A stretch of 31,649 nt of DNA, from positions 46,842 to 78,490 of the forward strand of contig SMOI01000155.1 in assembly GCA_008000375.1 (NCBI GenBank), in the 5' to 3' direction. A program made the translations under genes and the position numbers. Shown here piece after piece: positions 1 to 13,500 of the stretch. The notes under the pieces are model-generated. The model saw only the letters and a program-made list of their open reading frames with translations, had not been told where the DNA came from and searched no databases. Position 1 is the first letter of the stretch, and the number at the start of each line of letters is the position of its first letter. This DNA is from Poteriospumella lacustris. Its lineage: Eukaryota; Sar; Chrysophyceae; Chromulinales; Dinobryaceae.

Positions 1-961
1 TCCCACAGATCGGGTCTTTCTTTTGCTTATACCCTCTCTCTTCCTGTCCGCACATATCGATCAAAACGATACACTTGATGCATCACGGTGCTCAAGGTCT
101 CGTTGTGTATCTTTTGCTCGGCCATCCCACGCTGAAGATGATCACGCCCTTTCCTCCCATCGTGAATCACAGGTTGGTCCAGGGTGTGATAGCTTGGCTT
201 TTGGTCTCGTTCTCTCGTTTCATCTTCTCGCCCCCCCCCCTCTTCGTTCATCATTAAGAGACTCGCCCTTTCGATCGCTTAGTGTTGTTTCATTTGGGGG
301 TGTTTTTTCTTCGTCTTCGAGTTTTGTCGATTTCTTTTCTCCTCGTTCATCATCGTTGTCATTGCGGCTTTGGTCCGTCGTCAATTGCTCTATCGGTATC
401 TGTAGACTTCGCATATTTCAGTGTGGTATTGCACCCCTTCCCCACAGTTACCTAGCCGTATACACTGTAGCACTATATCCAATACACATACATCGCTGTA
501 GTTGTCTTTTTTGTCGTTTTCGTCGTTTTTCTTCTCTTCGAATGGTCGATTGCGATCACGGATTCATCCTTCCCTCTTGACCCCCTCTTCGCTGTCATTC
601 TACTGCTTCTCGTTGTAGCTCTATCCCCTGACACGCACACTGGCACGGACACCTTTCGTCGCACGCAATTGCCGCTGATTCGTTGTTTTTCAGATTCGTT
701 TTCCCCAGTTTTCTGTTGGGGTTTGTAGCTTCCATTACTTCGAGTTTCTCTGTAGAAAACGAAGCCGCCTTTCGCATTGAAGGACAACAGCATATTGTCA
801 TCATACCATTCGTTTTTCCCACCGCCTGTACCCTCTCCACCCTCCCAAATCATTTATTCTTTCCAGCAGGCGTTTGCTCGCCGGTCGTCGGCAGTCGGTA
901 GCAGAATATTCGACCGTGTTCGAACATGATTTGGGTTCGAATTTGGTCTCCTCCTCTGTTT

Positions 962-1006
962 GTTCGTTCGTTCGTTCGTTCGTTCGTTCGTTCGTTCGTT
1001 CGTTCG
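962..1006. repeat. TTCG tetranucleotide microsatellite
   Basis: About 11 tandem TTCG units, uninterrupted, in non-coding DNA. They make spurious Ser/Phe/Val/Arg repeats in the plus-strand frames and Asn/Glu/Arg/Thr repeats in the minus-strand frames. Confidence 0.9.
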
Positions 1007-1214
1007 CCTCTGTAGCATTGTTTTCATCGTCCGTCATCGTTCATTTCTTTCTTTCTCTGTTGGCACATTTGTATGCAGCGTACTGCATCCGATGAGTGAA
1101 TGGATGCTATTCTCTCCCCACCTTCTCGTAACGCACCAATAGAACTGTTGCTGTCGATCGCTTGTAAACAACATTCACACTGAATTTACAGCAAAAGAGG
1201 TACCATGCACACTG

Positions 1215-1222
1215 TATATACA
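1215..1222 (-). promoter_or_regulatory. TGTATATA element in PPR 3' flank
   Basis: The minus strand reads TGTATATA about 60 nt after the PPR stop codon. It matches the PUF-binding consensus UGUANAUA and also contains a UGUA core of the kind used by cleavage and polyadenylation factors. Similar elements follow three other genes here. The role is inferred from position and recurrence only. Confidence 0.35.
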
Positions 1223-1282
1223 ACCTGCGGAAATACACTTGAGAAGCATGGATTGACCGTATCCGCAGCTGTTGACAAGGCC

Positions 1283-4112
1283 TTAGGCAGAGGAGTGGGG
1301 CATCGACGGTGGTACTGTTGTTGTGGACGACGTCCAGCTGCCGATGGAAGAGGAATCTTCTTCTGTGGCGGTGGGCAGCAGCTGCTGCTGTTGCTGCGAA
1401 TTCGTCAATTGCCGTCCAGCTTGAATGGCTTCCAGGGCCACAGCTTCCATTTTGTTGAGCGCTTCTTGATGATCCACTGGGATATGCACTCGAATCTGTA
1501 TAGAGAAAAACGTGGCGAATGGTGAGCGGTTGCCGTCGAGCACATAACCACCCCCTGTAATGATTGCGTACCTTTCCCTGTTGACGCCAACGCAGCAAAT
1601 ACTCACAGGGATCCCATTTCTGTTCGAGCAACAGGGCACGAATCACTTCTGCGTAAAAGAAACTCTGTACACGTCGAATAAAAGGAAATTTAAACCCCGA
1701 TGAACAAGAAAAGAACAACAAGAGACGCCGACTTACCGGGATAACGACATTCGAATAGGCCGCCGTCCGTAAAATCATGCGCAAGGTATATGCCAGTGCT
1801 GCGGTGGTTGGGGATGGTAGTGCTGGAGGAGGCACGTGGAGCACGGTAGAGGCACCTGCCGCCGGTACCGTTCGTACCTCTGGAGCAACGGGTCGCGTCA
1901 TCGTTTGTTTCGCTTCATCGCTGACGACTGCTGCACTGGTTTGCGCGTCACTGAAGGCTAGAACCGGCAACGATTCAATTGCGAAAGTTGCTAAATCGTG
2001 CAAGCGTGCCGCGAGCTGCTTGCGAACAACGGTATCCACTGCCAACGGAGCCATTTCGGCCGTATCCATCGGCGAAAGGCTTCCTCCCTCAACAGAGTCG
2101 TCCTCCTCAAACCGTATGATCGGCGATGTGGAATTCATTTCGACGGTAACGGGGAACATGGCAGCGTCCGACGGGATCCAATTCAACGCGTCGGTCGATG
2201 CCCTTTGATCTTCCGCTTCAACGGAGTGATGCTCCTCCTGGTCATCGTGAGCCCGTGTCAATGCCTGCACAATGGATGGAGCGAAAAACCAACCACTCCC
2301 ATGAGCAACATCGTCGTCAAAGGCGCGTTTCATCGCTTTGCTATGCGATCCCAATGCAAACGACAGTATTTCAAAAGCATCCGACATGGATCCTTGGGTA
2401 CGTCCCAAGGTCCGTAAATGATGCGAATACTGCGACATTATGGTCACGAATGTCTGCTCGGCCTCTCGCCAACGTTCTTGAACAATTTGATGCTGCAAAA
2501 CATCCCGATACGTTGTCAATACTGGCAGAGGATAGCCCTGGGTTTGGTTTCTCATACGCTGCAGTAATTCTCCGCCTTCGGTGTCCTTCCCTTGTTGCCA
2601 GAGCACACGCAACCATAGATTGCAAACGACCACGTCGGGTGCTTCTTGCGTGAAATGCAGATACGCACCAAGTACTGCTTCAGCTAAGGAGAGTTGATTC
2701 GAGACAATACAGGCATGTAGCGCCGTCGCCAGGTGGTTTTGATCCACTCGTACTTGCTCGTCCATCATTTCGGAAAGAACGCGGACGGCGGATTGTCCAT
2801 CCCGTAAACTCGCATAGGCATTCAATACACCCATGTATGTGTATTCATTGGCGATTAACAAGGGTGGTGTTTGCATGCCCGTTGATTGAGACCAACGTTT
2901 GGGCGGCGTGGCCTTCTGCTGTTCACGTAACCGGCGGAACCAATGCAGTGCTTGCCTGGGTTTCTTACACCGCGATAGACAGAAAATCAAATGCCCATAG
3001 GAAATAGAATTCATGGCGACTGGTGGCTTGCATGACTGCATTAAGCGCTGAACTTCCAATGCATCGTCCGCTCGATTGGTGGCGGCATAGTACTCGAACA
3101 TTTGATTGAACAGCTCCACCGTGGGCTGCAGTTTCATTTCCGGAAGCGATTGAACGATACGTTTGGCAACTTCATGCAATAGAGGATCGCCAGAAAGCAT
3201 GAGTGCCTTCACAAGTATCCCGTAGGTGACAATGGTGCACTGCAATCCCTCTTTTCGTATCATTTCGTACAATCGCAAGGCATCGTGTGGACGTTTCAAT
3301 CGCGCGTATAAATACATCAAGGAGTGTGCCGTCACTACATTGTATTTCAAGCCACGTCGAGGTATTTCGTTCCAAAAGAGGTGTTCGGCATCTTCTACCA
3401 TGCGATTTTTCGCTAAAACGTATAAAAGAGAAGAAACCAGATAAATGTCCGGCGAGCTCGAGTGGTCCTTCTCGAACCATTCAAACACTGCCTTCGCCAG
3501 ATAGGGCTTTCGAAGACGACCATAAGCTTTGATAGCAGTGGTGACCATGTGTGGATGGGGTTTTAAGACAGTTTGTCCAGGTGGAAGGGTCATGTTGACT
3601 CTAGTAACCGTTTGTGGCGGTGTCATATCGATGGCTGTCGCAGGAGGTAACGATGGACGAAAGAATCGATCGTTTCTTTCCATATCACATGCTCTCTGGT
3701 AGTAAGACGATCTCGGAAAATCGTGAAGCCTTTCGAAGATTTTGATGGCCAGCGTGGGATTCTCCAGAGCGATGGCTTTCAGTATCAAATCGTGCGCATC
3801 ACCGAAACTCAATGAGATGGTGTTGCTGCTGTTTTGACTGGGCGTTGACACTTTCTTCCAAAGATGTGAAAGGTCTTTACTGGTGGATATTGATCCCAAC
3901 TCATGGAGAGTGTCTTTTCCACTGTTGAAGTTACTCTCCGTGCTTGAGGTTCGAGCCTGTTTGAGCAACAGCAGTCTTGGGTTTCTGAATGATTTGAAGG
4001 ATTGTAACGAAGAGGACACAACTACCAACATAAGAAGTGTCAGAAGAGACAATGATACCGTGCCGACCGACATATTTCGAGCAGTCCCGCAGGTGCAACA
4101 AGTCCCCACCAT
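1283..4112 (-). CDS. Pentatricopeptide repeat (PPR) protein
   Basis: The gene runs join(1283..1495, 1572..1664, 1737..4112) on the complement, encoding 893 aa. Introns are 1665-1736 (donor GTAAGT, 72 nt) and 1496-1571 (donor GTACGC, 76 nt). The chosen ATG at 4112 has a strong context (GCCATGG); an in-frame GTG lies six codons upstream. Residues about 17-36 are strongly hydrophobic, suggesting a signal or organelle-targeting leader. Residues about 188-520 hold consecutive helix-turn-helix repeats of 35-residue type with typical PPR wording, such as VTYGILVKALMLSGDP and YTYMGVLNAYASLRD. PPR proteins bind single-stranded RNA, usually in mitochondria or plastids, and act in RNA processing, stability or translation. 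The C-terminal third is low complexity, with an Ala/Pro/Ser segment and a short Gln run near the end. No catalytic domain (DYW, SMR) is seen. It is divergent from dynein. The RNA target and organelle cannot be told from sequence. Confidence 0.85.
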
Positions 4113-4570
4113 GGCAGCAACACCTTGCACAAGACAGTTGAAAGGCAGAAAGAAATACGATAACTGGTTGGATGGGCTGCGTTATTTCCAAGTATCGATG
4201 CTACCGTTTGGGCAAGTAAATTCTTTCACTTTTCTTCGGATCAAAACTCTTGTTGCATTTTCTTATGGCATTTGTTTGCATTAGGCGATATGGTTGGTTG
4301 GGATGACCATCGTCATCGTCATCGTGATTTCTCCACCAGCGTCGTCGTCGTCATGTAACGTCGTGTGAGAGCGGATACTCAGATGTTGCGTCACTTTGGG
4401 TTTGGTGGGCCGGATAAATTCGAATCGATCTGCGAGAAGTTTGACCTTTCGATTGGCTAAGGAAAGGGATAGTAACCCATGGAAGTCACAACAAGTGCTA
4501 AGAATCTGCTTGAGAATACCGTAGGAATCGTTATCAGACAAAATCTCTGTCTGGTAGTGCCACGATCACC
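4113..4570. promoter_or_regulatory. Shared divergent promoter region, PPR/dynein
   Basis: These 458 bp separate two start codons pointing away from each other, so both promoters and 5' leaders must lie here. It contains imperfect CATCGT and CGT trinucleotide repeats around 4308-4355. No clear TATA box or other core element was recognised. Short open frames here look non-coding. Confidence 0.5.
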
Positions 4571-7500
4571 ATGGATTCGGAGAAAGTGGAAGCAAAGTAT
4601 GCATCCGTGGATGCGCTGCTGGCTTTCATTGTCCAAGCAGGCTCCCTACTGCTTGCAGTTGATATAGATATTTTGGATCGTGGGCTTCGGTCTGATGAAG
4701 CACAAGAATCCTTACAGAAATTCATTGTCGAGGGAGATTCCCAAGTTCTCGAAATTAGTGTCGTCGGAAACGATGGTAAGTGGAATGGATGCAAGCCTTG
4801 ATAGGATTAGTTATTTAACCCGCGCCCTTTTCTTCTTGATGACTTCAGTGTATCTTTCTCCTGAAATTGGTTTCCGTGGGTTGGATGAGGAAGGGCAAAG
4901 TTTTGCTCTGATCAAGGCCGGTGACGTGCCTCTCTTCGCTAATCGTGCCATAGCGAGTCAGGTTCAGGTCATTACCCTGGGTCATGGACAACCAAGCTCT
5001 ACCAAATCTGAAGAATCACGACATGGAGCATTGTATAGCATGCAGCAAGTGACAAAGCATATGCTGAATCCTTTGGCAAAGGTCATTCGCAACACTCAAG
5101 AACATCAGGTGGTGGATGCACCGGCTGCAGACGATGAAAACGATCATACGGCGATGCTTCAAAAGCGTGTTCGGGATTTGGAATCGTTATTAGAAAACAT
5201 TCAACGTGGATCAGCTATTCCCAGTATTCATATCGCGGTGCCACCATCACTGGTGGAACCTGCGCGGATAGCAAACGTGACCACGTTGAAAACGTTGTTG
5301 GAGAAGTACAATGCTTCTCAAGTTGATATTCTCTTCACGGAATTGGGATTGAGTACTCTTATGCGGGAATCTGAAGAAGAGTTCGCCAATGAAATCAATA
5401 AAACCGCGAAGATGTGGCCCAATGAAATCACTCGACAAACGAAGCTGGTATCATCACCGTTTGCTGGTTCCCTCGACAAAGAAATCAATTTCTGGAAAGA
5501 TTTGGACCGAAAGCTCGCTGAAACAAAGGATCAAATGGAAAGTGCCCCCATTCTTTTGACCAAGCTTGTGTTGAAGCGAACCAGTCGTATTTCTGAGCAG
5601 TTGATTATCGAAGCCGAGTCAAAGCTGGACCGTTCCATCGAGACCGTTCGTGCCTCTCTCAACTTCATTCGCGATTTCCCTTTGGCTGAATTGGAAGAAG
5701 CGAATAGCCTTGCAAAAATCAATCGCTCGATCTCAAACTGCCTGTCTCATTTCGCGAAGATGCGTCACTCCGTGTACGATTTCACGCGTGCGATGAAGAT
5801 GTTGGAAGTCCTCGGCAGCTTGATCATCAGCCGCATCGTCGTGATCTTCCAACAAAAGAATTTACTCGTCTGTTCAATGGAGGAACTGCGTATTTTGAAA
5901 GGACAATTCGACCAAGTATTGACAACCTGGAAGACCCAGCTCACGACGCAGAAGGCGACCCTGAAGGACGTGGCCAAGCGTCGCAACGAAAAGATGCCAA
6001 CGCTCAAGTTTGACTTTGATTTGTTGCAGGGTCGTTTCCAGGACATTTTCAATTTCCGTGAACAACACGATCGCATGATGTCGACTCTGTCAGAAGTGTT
6101 ATCGGGCTCGGAAGGCGAATTCTTGTCGGAATTGACCGATGCGTATCAATTGTTCATTCGCACGTTGACGTCGTTGTTCGACCTGTCGTACAGTGGACAA
6201 GCCTTGTGGAGTTCCAACGTGCAGCAATACGAACGTCGATTGGAAAAAGTAGAAGAACGTGTGACTCGTATCATCGAAGACAAGTTGAGCTCGGCGAAGA
6301 CGGCTGATGACATGTTCCGCATCTTCGCCTTGTTTAATCCGTTGTTCTTCCGTCCTACGATTCGAAATGCGGTCAATTCGTTCCGTGCTACGCTGATGAA
6401 AAGCGTTCGTGACGACGTGATGCGCCTGCAGGAGAAGTCAAAGCATCGCTACGACGAATCCCAAGAGAAGATCATCGCCAATCTTCGTGACATTCCGCCG
6501 TTGAGTGGAGGCATCATTTGGGCGCGTCAAATTGAAAATCAGTTGCAAATGTTGATGCGCCGTATCCAAGATGTCCTCGGTGTTGGATGGGAAGATCATT
6601 TGGAAGGCAAACAACTGAAAGAAGTCTGCGACAAGTTGCGCAGTGATTTGGACATCAACCAAATCTACGAAGAATGGAAAGTCCGCAATTTGCAATCGGA
6701 AGACAGCAAGTACAAGGCGACGAATGATTTCTTGTTGTTGGTGGAAAGCGATCGTGCCGGTAGCCGTGGCGTGCGCGTCAATTTCGATGAGCGTCAAGTG
6801 CAAGTGTACAAGGAAGTCAAGTATTTGGAGTGGCTGTTGCCCACGACGGATATTCCCAACAAGATCATTCCCAGTACCATCAAATCCCGCGCCACGGAGG
6901 CTTTCAATCGATATCCGGTCGCGTTGGCGTTGCAATCTACCTTGGCCAATTATTTGAATGCGCGTGCGAAGATTACCAGTGGCAGTGCCGTGTTGCTGGT
7001 AGCTCAGATGCAAGAAGTACGTGAAGCATTCAACGAAGCGATGGGTGGATCGACGAAACGCAAATGGGTGAAATGGAGCTCTGCCGATTTGAATGAATGG
7101 GTAACGCAGGTCACCAGCCGTGTCTACAATCTGCAAGAACGTGTCGACGAAGTCAGTAAGAAAGTGGCCTTAGCGGAGAAGATCATTTCGGATTTGAAGG
7201 CCTGTTCCTTTGATCGTCGCAGCTTAGAAATGTGCATTTTCTCGTTGCAAACCTTGATCGATGAGTTGCCGTCAAAATCGTTGAGCAACGTTGCCGCTTG
7301 GGTCGCACAATTGGATAAGCGCGTCGAACAGATCTTACGCGATCGTTTACGTGAGGCGATCAAGTCGTGGACTGCAGCGTTTGAGTTGGATTTTGTCGCG
7401 AATGAAGACCGCAAGAAAGCGAACGCGTCATCGAATCGTCTCGTGGACACGATCCCCAAGAGTCCAACCGTTGTCCGTGGTTCCTTGTTTCAAGACGTCC

Positions 7501-10500
7501 CCGAGGCTGACAACGAGACCGGCATGACCATTGCGTTGAATCCGGTCTTTCATGACATCGTGTTGTCCAATCAAATCTTGTTCGTGCAGCCGCCGTTGGA
7601 GAGTACACGTCGCTATTGGGTAGCAGAATTCCATCAATTCCTGGGTATGCCATGTACCTTGCCCCGCTTGACGACCAATCGCTTCAAAGTGTTTGGTGAC
7701 TCGGCTGCTCAAGTGTCAACATATGAAGATATCCTGACATCGATTGAAGCCGACATCTTACGCAATGCGTATAATGTCATTGAGCGTAAAGTATCTCAGG
7801 GTCTACGCTTTGCAGCGCAATGGTTGCAATACCAGGCCTTGTGGGATGCATCCGTTGGTGCGGTGACGGAGCCTCTGGGGCATGATTTGGTTCAATGGCA
7901 AACGTTCTTGGAAGATATCAAGAAGGCTCGGTCTGCCATTGATACCGCCGGGGAAGAGAAGACCTTTGGTCCCATCGTCGTCAATCATCGTCAAGTGCAA
8001 AACAAGATCAACATCAAATACGACAGTTGGCAGCGGGAGTCGCAAAGTCGCTTTTCCGTCATTTTGATTCACAATGTCCGTGAAAAACAGGCGGAATTGG
8101 TGAACATCAAGACGCGTTTGGAGACGTTGACGCTGGAGGGATCCACGAAAGAAGCGATCTCTGCCGTGGAATTCATTTCCAAGGTGAAAGGACAAGTGCC
8201 GGACTTGGAGGAGCAATTGAATGAGTTGAAATCCTCCGAGAAAGTCTTGCAAAGCCAACGGTTTACCTTCCCGTCGGATTGGGTACCCGTGTCGAACATC
8301 TTGGGCATCTTCGGCGACATGATGAGCATCTTGGAACGTCGTACGAATACGATGAATTCGCTGCTCCCCCTCTTGCAGCAGAAGATCAAGGACGAAGATA
8401 CCTCGGTCAGCCAGCGCTTGGAGAAATACTTGGAGAATTGGAGTATTCACAAGCCCGTGGAAGGTACCTTGTCGCATACCGCGGCCTTGGAGACGTTGTC
8501 GATGTACCAGAGCCAATTGATGGTCTTGACGGAAGATTATCAACGCTTGCGCAGTGCGAAGGAGTCCTTGAACATGGATTTCGCCAGTGATGATCGGTTG
8601 TCCCTGAACAATCAAGAAATCTTGGATTTGCGGGAAGCGTGGTTGGCGGTGTCCCCCGTCTCTGACAAGTTGGCGGCATTGGCCGAACAACCCTTGAAAG
8701 ACGCGAATCCGACCGCGATTCGCAAGGCGTTGGAAGAACTGGTGACGCAATTGAAGCAGTTGTCACCCAAAGTGCGCAGTTACTCTGCGGTGGAGACCAT
8801 TTCCAATCGGATGCAGAAATACTTGAATTTCCAACCCATTTTACGTGATTTGTGTGTCGATGCGTTGAAGGATCGTCACTGGAAGATTCTGTTGGAGAAA
8901 ATTGGTATCAAGGCCGCTTCGAAAGTCTTGACACTTGGTGTGATTTGGGAAAGCAATGCCTTGGCACATAAGAAGACCATTCAAGATACGTTAGCCACCG
9001 CACAAGGTGAAGCGGCCTTGGAACAATTCTTGAAAGATTTGCGGGAGAATTGGTCGTCTCGGGAATTCACAGTGATTATTCGGGATTCCGCGAAGGTAAT
9101 TGTCGCATGGGATGTCTTGTTTACGTCGTTGGAAGACAACTTGTCGTCCTTGGCCTCGCTGAAACAAAGCCCGTTCTACAAGAATGTACCCGAGTTCCAA
9201 GAAGAAGCCCTCTCCTGGGAGACTCGCTTGACCAATGTTCGTTCCATTCTTGAAATTTGGGTGGAAGTCCAACGCAAATGGTTGTATCTCCGGGGTATCT
9301 TCCGCAACGCAGATATCAAGGCGCAATTGCCCGGTCAATACAGCAAGTACAAGAGTATCGATGGTGAGTATATCTCGTTGTTGAAACGTGTCTCGGCCAA
9401 GCCGGTCGTCTTGGACGTGTTGTTGTTCGACAACTTGCATCGCCAATTGGAACGTGAGGACTCGACGATGACCTTGATTCAAAAGGCCTTGGGTGACTAT
9501 TTGGAGACCCAACGCCAACTGTTCCCTCGTTTCTACTTCGTCAACAACGAAGATTTGATTGAGATCATCGGCAATAGCAACGAGCCGGGCAAAGTCATGT
9601 TGCATTTGGGGAAGATGTTTGCCGGTATCAACAGCTTGCAACAAGGTGCCGAGGATAGCACTGGGTTGACGGCGTCGGCGATGGTGTCGAAGGAAGGAGA
9701 AGTCGTTCCGTTCATCAACCCCGTCGATTTGAGTGCCGGTGTGAAGGACTGGTTGTCCCAAGTCCTGACGGGAATGACCACAACGTTGAGCACCCTCGTC
9801 GACCGATCCATTGGAGAATTGATGACGGTGACGAATGAGCATATCTTGTCGTGGATTGGCAAGTATCCCGTGCAGGTGATCATTTTGGCGTCGCAGATTC
9901 TGTGGACGAAGATGACGGAAGACGCGATCAATGGGGTCACCAAGGACAAAGAGGCCTTGGCGACGGTCGTTCAAGCCCTGGAAGGACGCTTGCAAACGTT
10001 GAGTCTGTCCGTCTTGCACGATTTAGATGTCGATGATCGCCGTAAATGCGAACAATTGTTGACGGAGATGGTCCATCAGCGTGATGTGGTCCGTGCCTTG
10101 ACCGGTCACCACGTCACGTCGATTCAGGATTTCACGTGGTTGTATCAATTGCGCTACTATTTCAATCAATCGGCGACCGCGGATGCCTTGTCACGGCTGC
10201 AAATCAAGATTTCGAATGCGCACTTCCACTACGGATTTGAGTATTTGGGTGTCGGTGAACGGCTGGTGCAAACACCGTTGACGGATCGTTGTTACTTGAC
10301 GTTGACCCAAGCCTTGCATTTCCGTATGGGTGGCAACCCCTTTGGTCCCGCTGGTACCGGTAAAACCGAGAGTGTGAAGATGTTGGGTTCGCAATTGGGT
10401 CGCTTTGTGTTGGTGTTCAATTGCGATTCCAGTTTTGATTATGCGGCGATGGGGCGTATCTTCTCGGGTTTGTGCCAAGTCGGCGCCTGGGGTTGTTTTG

Positions 10501-13500
10501 ATGAATTCAATCGCTTGGAAGAGCGTATCTTGTCCGCCGTGTCGCAACAGATTCTCATGATTCAACGTGGTTTGCTGACGAATCAATCGTCGATTGATTT
10601 GTTGGGTCAGCCCTGCAAGCTGTCGAAGGACGTGGGTATCTTCGTCACGTTGAATCCGGGGTACGCCGGACGTAGCAACCTCCCCGACAACTTGAAGCAA
10701 TTGTTCCGAGCGGTGGCCATGTCTGTCCCCGACCGCAAGTTGATTGCCCAGGTGATGTTGTTCAGTCAAGGCATTGCGACGGCCGAAGACTTGGCGGGTA
10801 AAATCGTGTTGCTCTTCGTCATGTGCGAAGAACAACTGTCGGCGCAAGCGCACTATGACTTTGGATTGCGCGCGTTGAAGAGTGTCTTGGTCGGTGCCGG
10901 TGAGTTGAAGCGACAGGCCCTGGCCAAACAGCAACAAAATCCCCACGCCTCGGAGAGTTTGGAAGCGATGGAAACGAAGGTGCTGATTGCCAGTGCCTGT
11001 GACAGCATCTTACCGAAACTGGTGGCGGACGACATTCCTCTGTTCGTGTCATTGTTGTCGGCCGTGTTCCCCGGTTGCGAGTTGCCGCAATTGGAAGACA
11101 AGTTGCTGCTGGATGCGATTTTGAAAGTCTGCGAAGAAGATGGCTACGACGCGAAGGACGCCTGGTTGAACAAGATCTTGCAGTTGAAGCAGGTGCAAGA
11201 CATTCGCCACGGCATCATGTTGGTGGGTGGTACGGGCTGTGGCAAGACGAGTACCTGGCGTGTGCTGTTGAAGGCGTTGAGCAAAGTCGACGGCGTGAAG
11301 GCGGATTCCTACGTGATTGATCCGAAGGCGATCAAGAAGAATCAGTTGTTCGGATCGTTGGATCCCAACACCTTGGAATGGACCGACGGTATCTTCACGA
11401 AGATTCTTCGCCGTGTGACGGACAATGCCTCGTTGCGTGGCAGCCGTCGTGCTTGGATTGTCTTCGATGGAGACGTCGATCCGGAATGGGCCGAGAACTT
11501 GAACTCCGTGTTGGACGACAACAAGATCTTGACGTTGCCATCGGGCGATCGCTTGAAGATCCCCTCCAACGTGCGTATCATCATGGAAGTGGACAATTTG
11601 CGCCATGCGACGTTGGCGACGGTGTCGCGTTGCGGTATGATTTGGTTGGCGGAGGGTATTGTGACGACCGAAATGGCCTTCAATCGTCGATTGCGTTTGT
11701 TGGAGAAGACCGATGTACGCGCGACGTTCGATACGTTGGCATCGACCGTCAACATGACCGAGGAACAACAGCATTTGCGTAAGACCTACGTGGAAGCCAT
11801 TCGTCCAAGTTTCATCAATCAACCATCGCTGGTGGATACTGCCCTGCAATATGCCTTGAAGGAAGTGCACATCATGGAGCCGGGGGTGGACCGCTTGTTG
11901 GATACACTCTTCGCCATGATCTCTCGTGGCTTGCAAGTTGCCTTTGAACAAAACGACGCGAACCCAGATTTCCCCATGCCCGATGCACAAGTGGAAGCCT
12001 TTGCGCAGAAATGGTTGGCCTTTTCATTGATTTGGTCGTTTGGAAGTTCGATGCCAATGTCGAAACGGGAAGCGTTGGCGAAGGTGATCGATGATCACAG
12101 CGACGTGAAGAAATCCTCCAGCAAAGTCGCGTTGATGGATTTGTTCCCCAACGTTGCGGACGGTGAATGGGTCGAATGGAGCTCCTTTGTGGTGCGCATG
12201 GAGATTGATTCGCATCGGGTCTCCTCGTCGGATGTGGTGGTCATGACGACGGACACGGTGCGTCACACGGAAGTGTTGAAATGTTGGTTGTCGGCTCGTC
12301 AGCCGTTGATTTTGTGTGGTCCTCCAGGCTCCGGTAAAACCATGACCTTGACGGCGGTGTTAGAGGCAATGCCCGATTTCGTCTTGGCCTCGTTGAACTT
12401 CTCGTCAGGAACGACGCCTGAGTTGATTCTGAAGACGTTGCATCAATACTGTGAGATCGTCGACAGTCCCGACGGCTTGGTGATGCAACCCAATCGACAG
12501 TCGTATCGGGACAATCAGTGGCTGGTCGTCTTCTGCGATGAAATCAACTTGCCCGCCCCGGATTTGTATGGCACCCAGACGGTGATCACGTTCTTGCGTC
12601 AACTGACGGAACAAGGTGGCTTCTGGAACCACGATTGCAAATGGATTTCCTTGCGTCGTATTCAATTCGTGGGCGCGTGTAACCCACCTACCGATGCGGG
12701 ACGTGTCGATTTGAGTCGTCGCTTCTTGCGCCACGCGCCAGTGCTCTTCGTGGATTACCCCGCCGAGCAATCCTTGAAGCAGATCTACCGTTGCTTCAAT
12801 CAAGCGATGCTGCGTGTGCATCCCAACCTGCGTGGCTTCACCGATCCTTTGAACGACTCCATGGTCGAGTTCTACTTGAAGAACAAGGAGAAGTTCACCC
12901 CCGATATGGCGCCACAGTATATCTATTCGCCGCGTGAATTGAGCCGTTGGGTGCGTGCGATGTACGAAGCCATCGAGAACATCGATGCGATGACCGCCGA
13001 GGAATTGGTGCGGCTGTGGGCCCATGAGGCCTTGCGTTTGTTCCAAGATCGTTTGATTGATCCTGATGACCGTGAATGGTGCTCCGAGTTGGTGGATGCC
13101 GTGGCCGCACGTCATTTCCCGGGTGTGAACCTGAACAGCTGCTTGAAGCGACCGATCTTGTACTCGCAATGGATCAAGAAGACATACCAAAGCACCAACA
13201 TCGACGAACTACGTGAGTTTGTGGCGGCTCGATTGCGTGTCTTCTACGAAGAGGCCTTGGACGTACCCTTGGTCATCTTCGATGAAGTCTTGGACCACGT
13301 CTTACGCATTGACAACGTCTTGCGTCATCCCATTGGCCATATGCTGTTGGTGGGTGAATCTGGCGTCGGCAAAACCGTCTTGACGAAGTTTGTCGCCTGG
13401 ATGAATGGTTTGAGTGTCTTCCAAATCAAAGCGAACAACAAATACACGATCGACCAGTTCGATGAGGATTTGCGAACGCTGTTCCGGCGCGTGGGTATTG

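Larger units (their letters stand above)
1..1282. other. Non-coding, low-complexity left flank
   Basis: No convincing gene is seen. The open frames here are short, overlap on both strands and have biased composition (Ser/Arg/Phe-rich on +, Lys/Glu/Thr-rich on -), as expected from a pyrimidine-rich plus strand. It holds a C10 run at 231-240, T/C-rich stretches and a TTCG microsatellite near 962-1006. The right end (about 1100-1282) is the 3' flank of the minus-strand PPR gene. The rest could be the untranslated region or promoter of a gene lying off the window. Confidence 0.55.

Noticed and set aside
23-580. Plus-strand frame of 185 codons near the left edge
   Set aside because: Ser/Arg/Phe/Leu-rich low-complexity translation of pyrimidine-rich DNA, with no family resemblance and competing frames on both strands.
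930-945. GGGTTCGAAT resembling a tRNA T-loop/B box
   Set aside because: The flanking bases cannot form the T stem and no D arm, anticodon arm or acceptor stem fits around it.
7803-13190. Long open frames on the minus strand opposite dynein (up to ~340 aa, e.g. 8991-10019, 7803-8750, 11049-11990)
   Set aside because: They mirror the biased dynein codons (TTG, CGT, TCG give stop-poor antisense), have Gln/His/Arg-rich composition and no recognisable domains.
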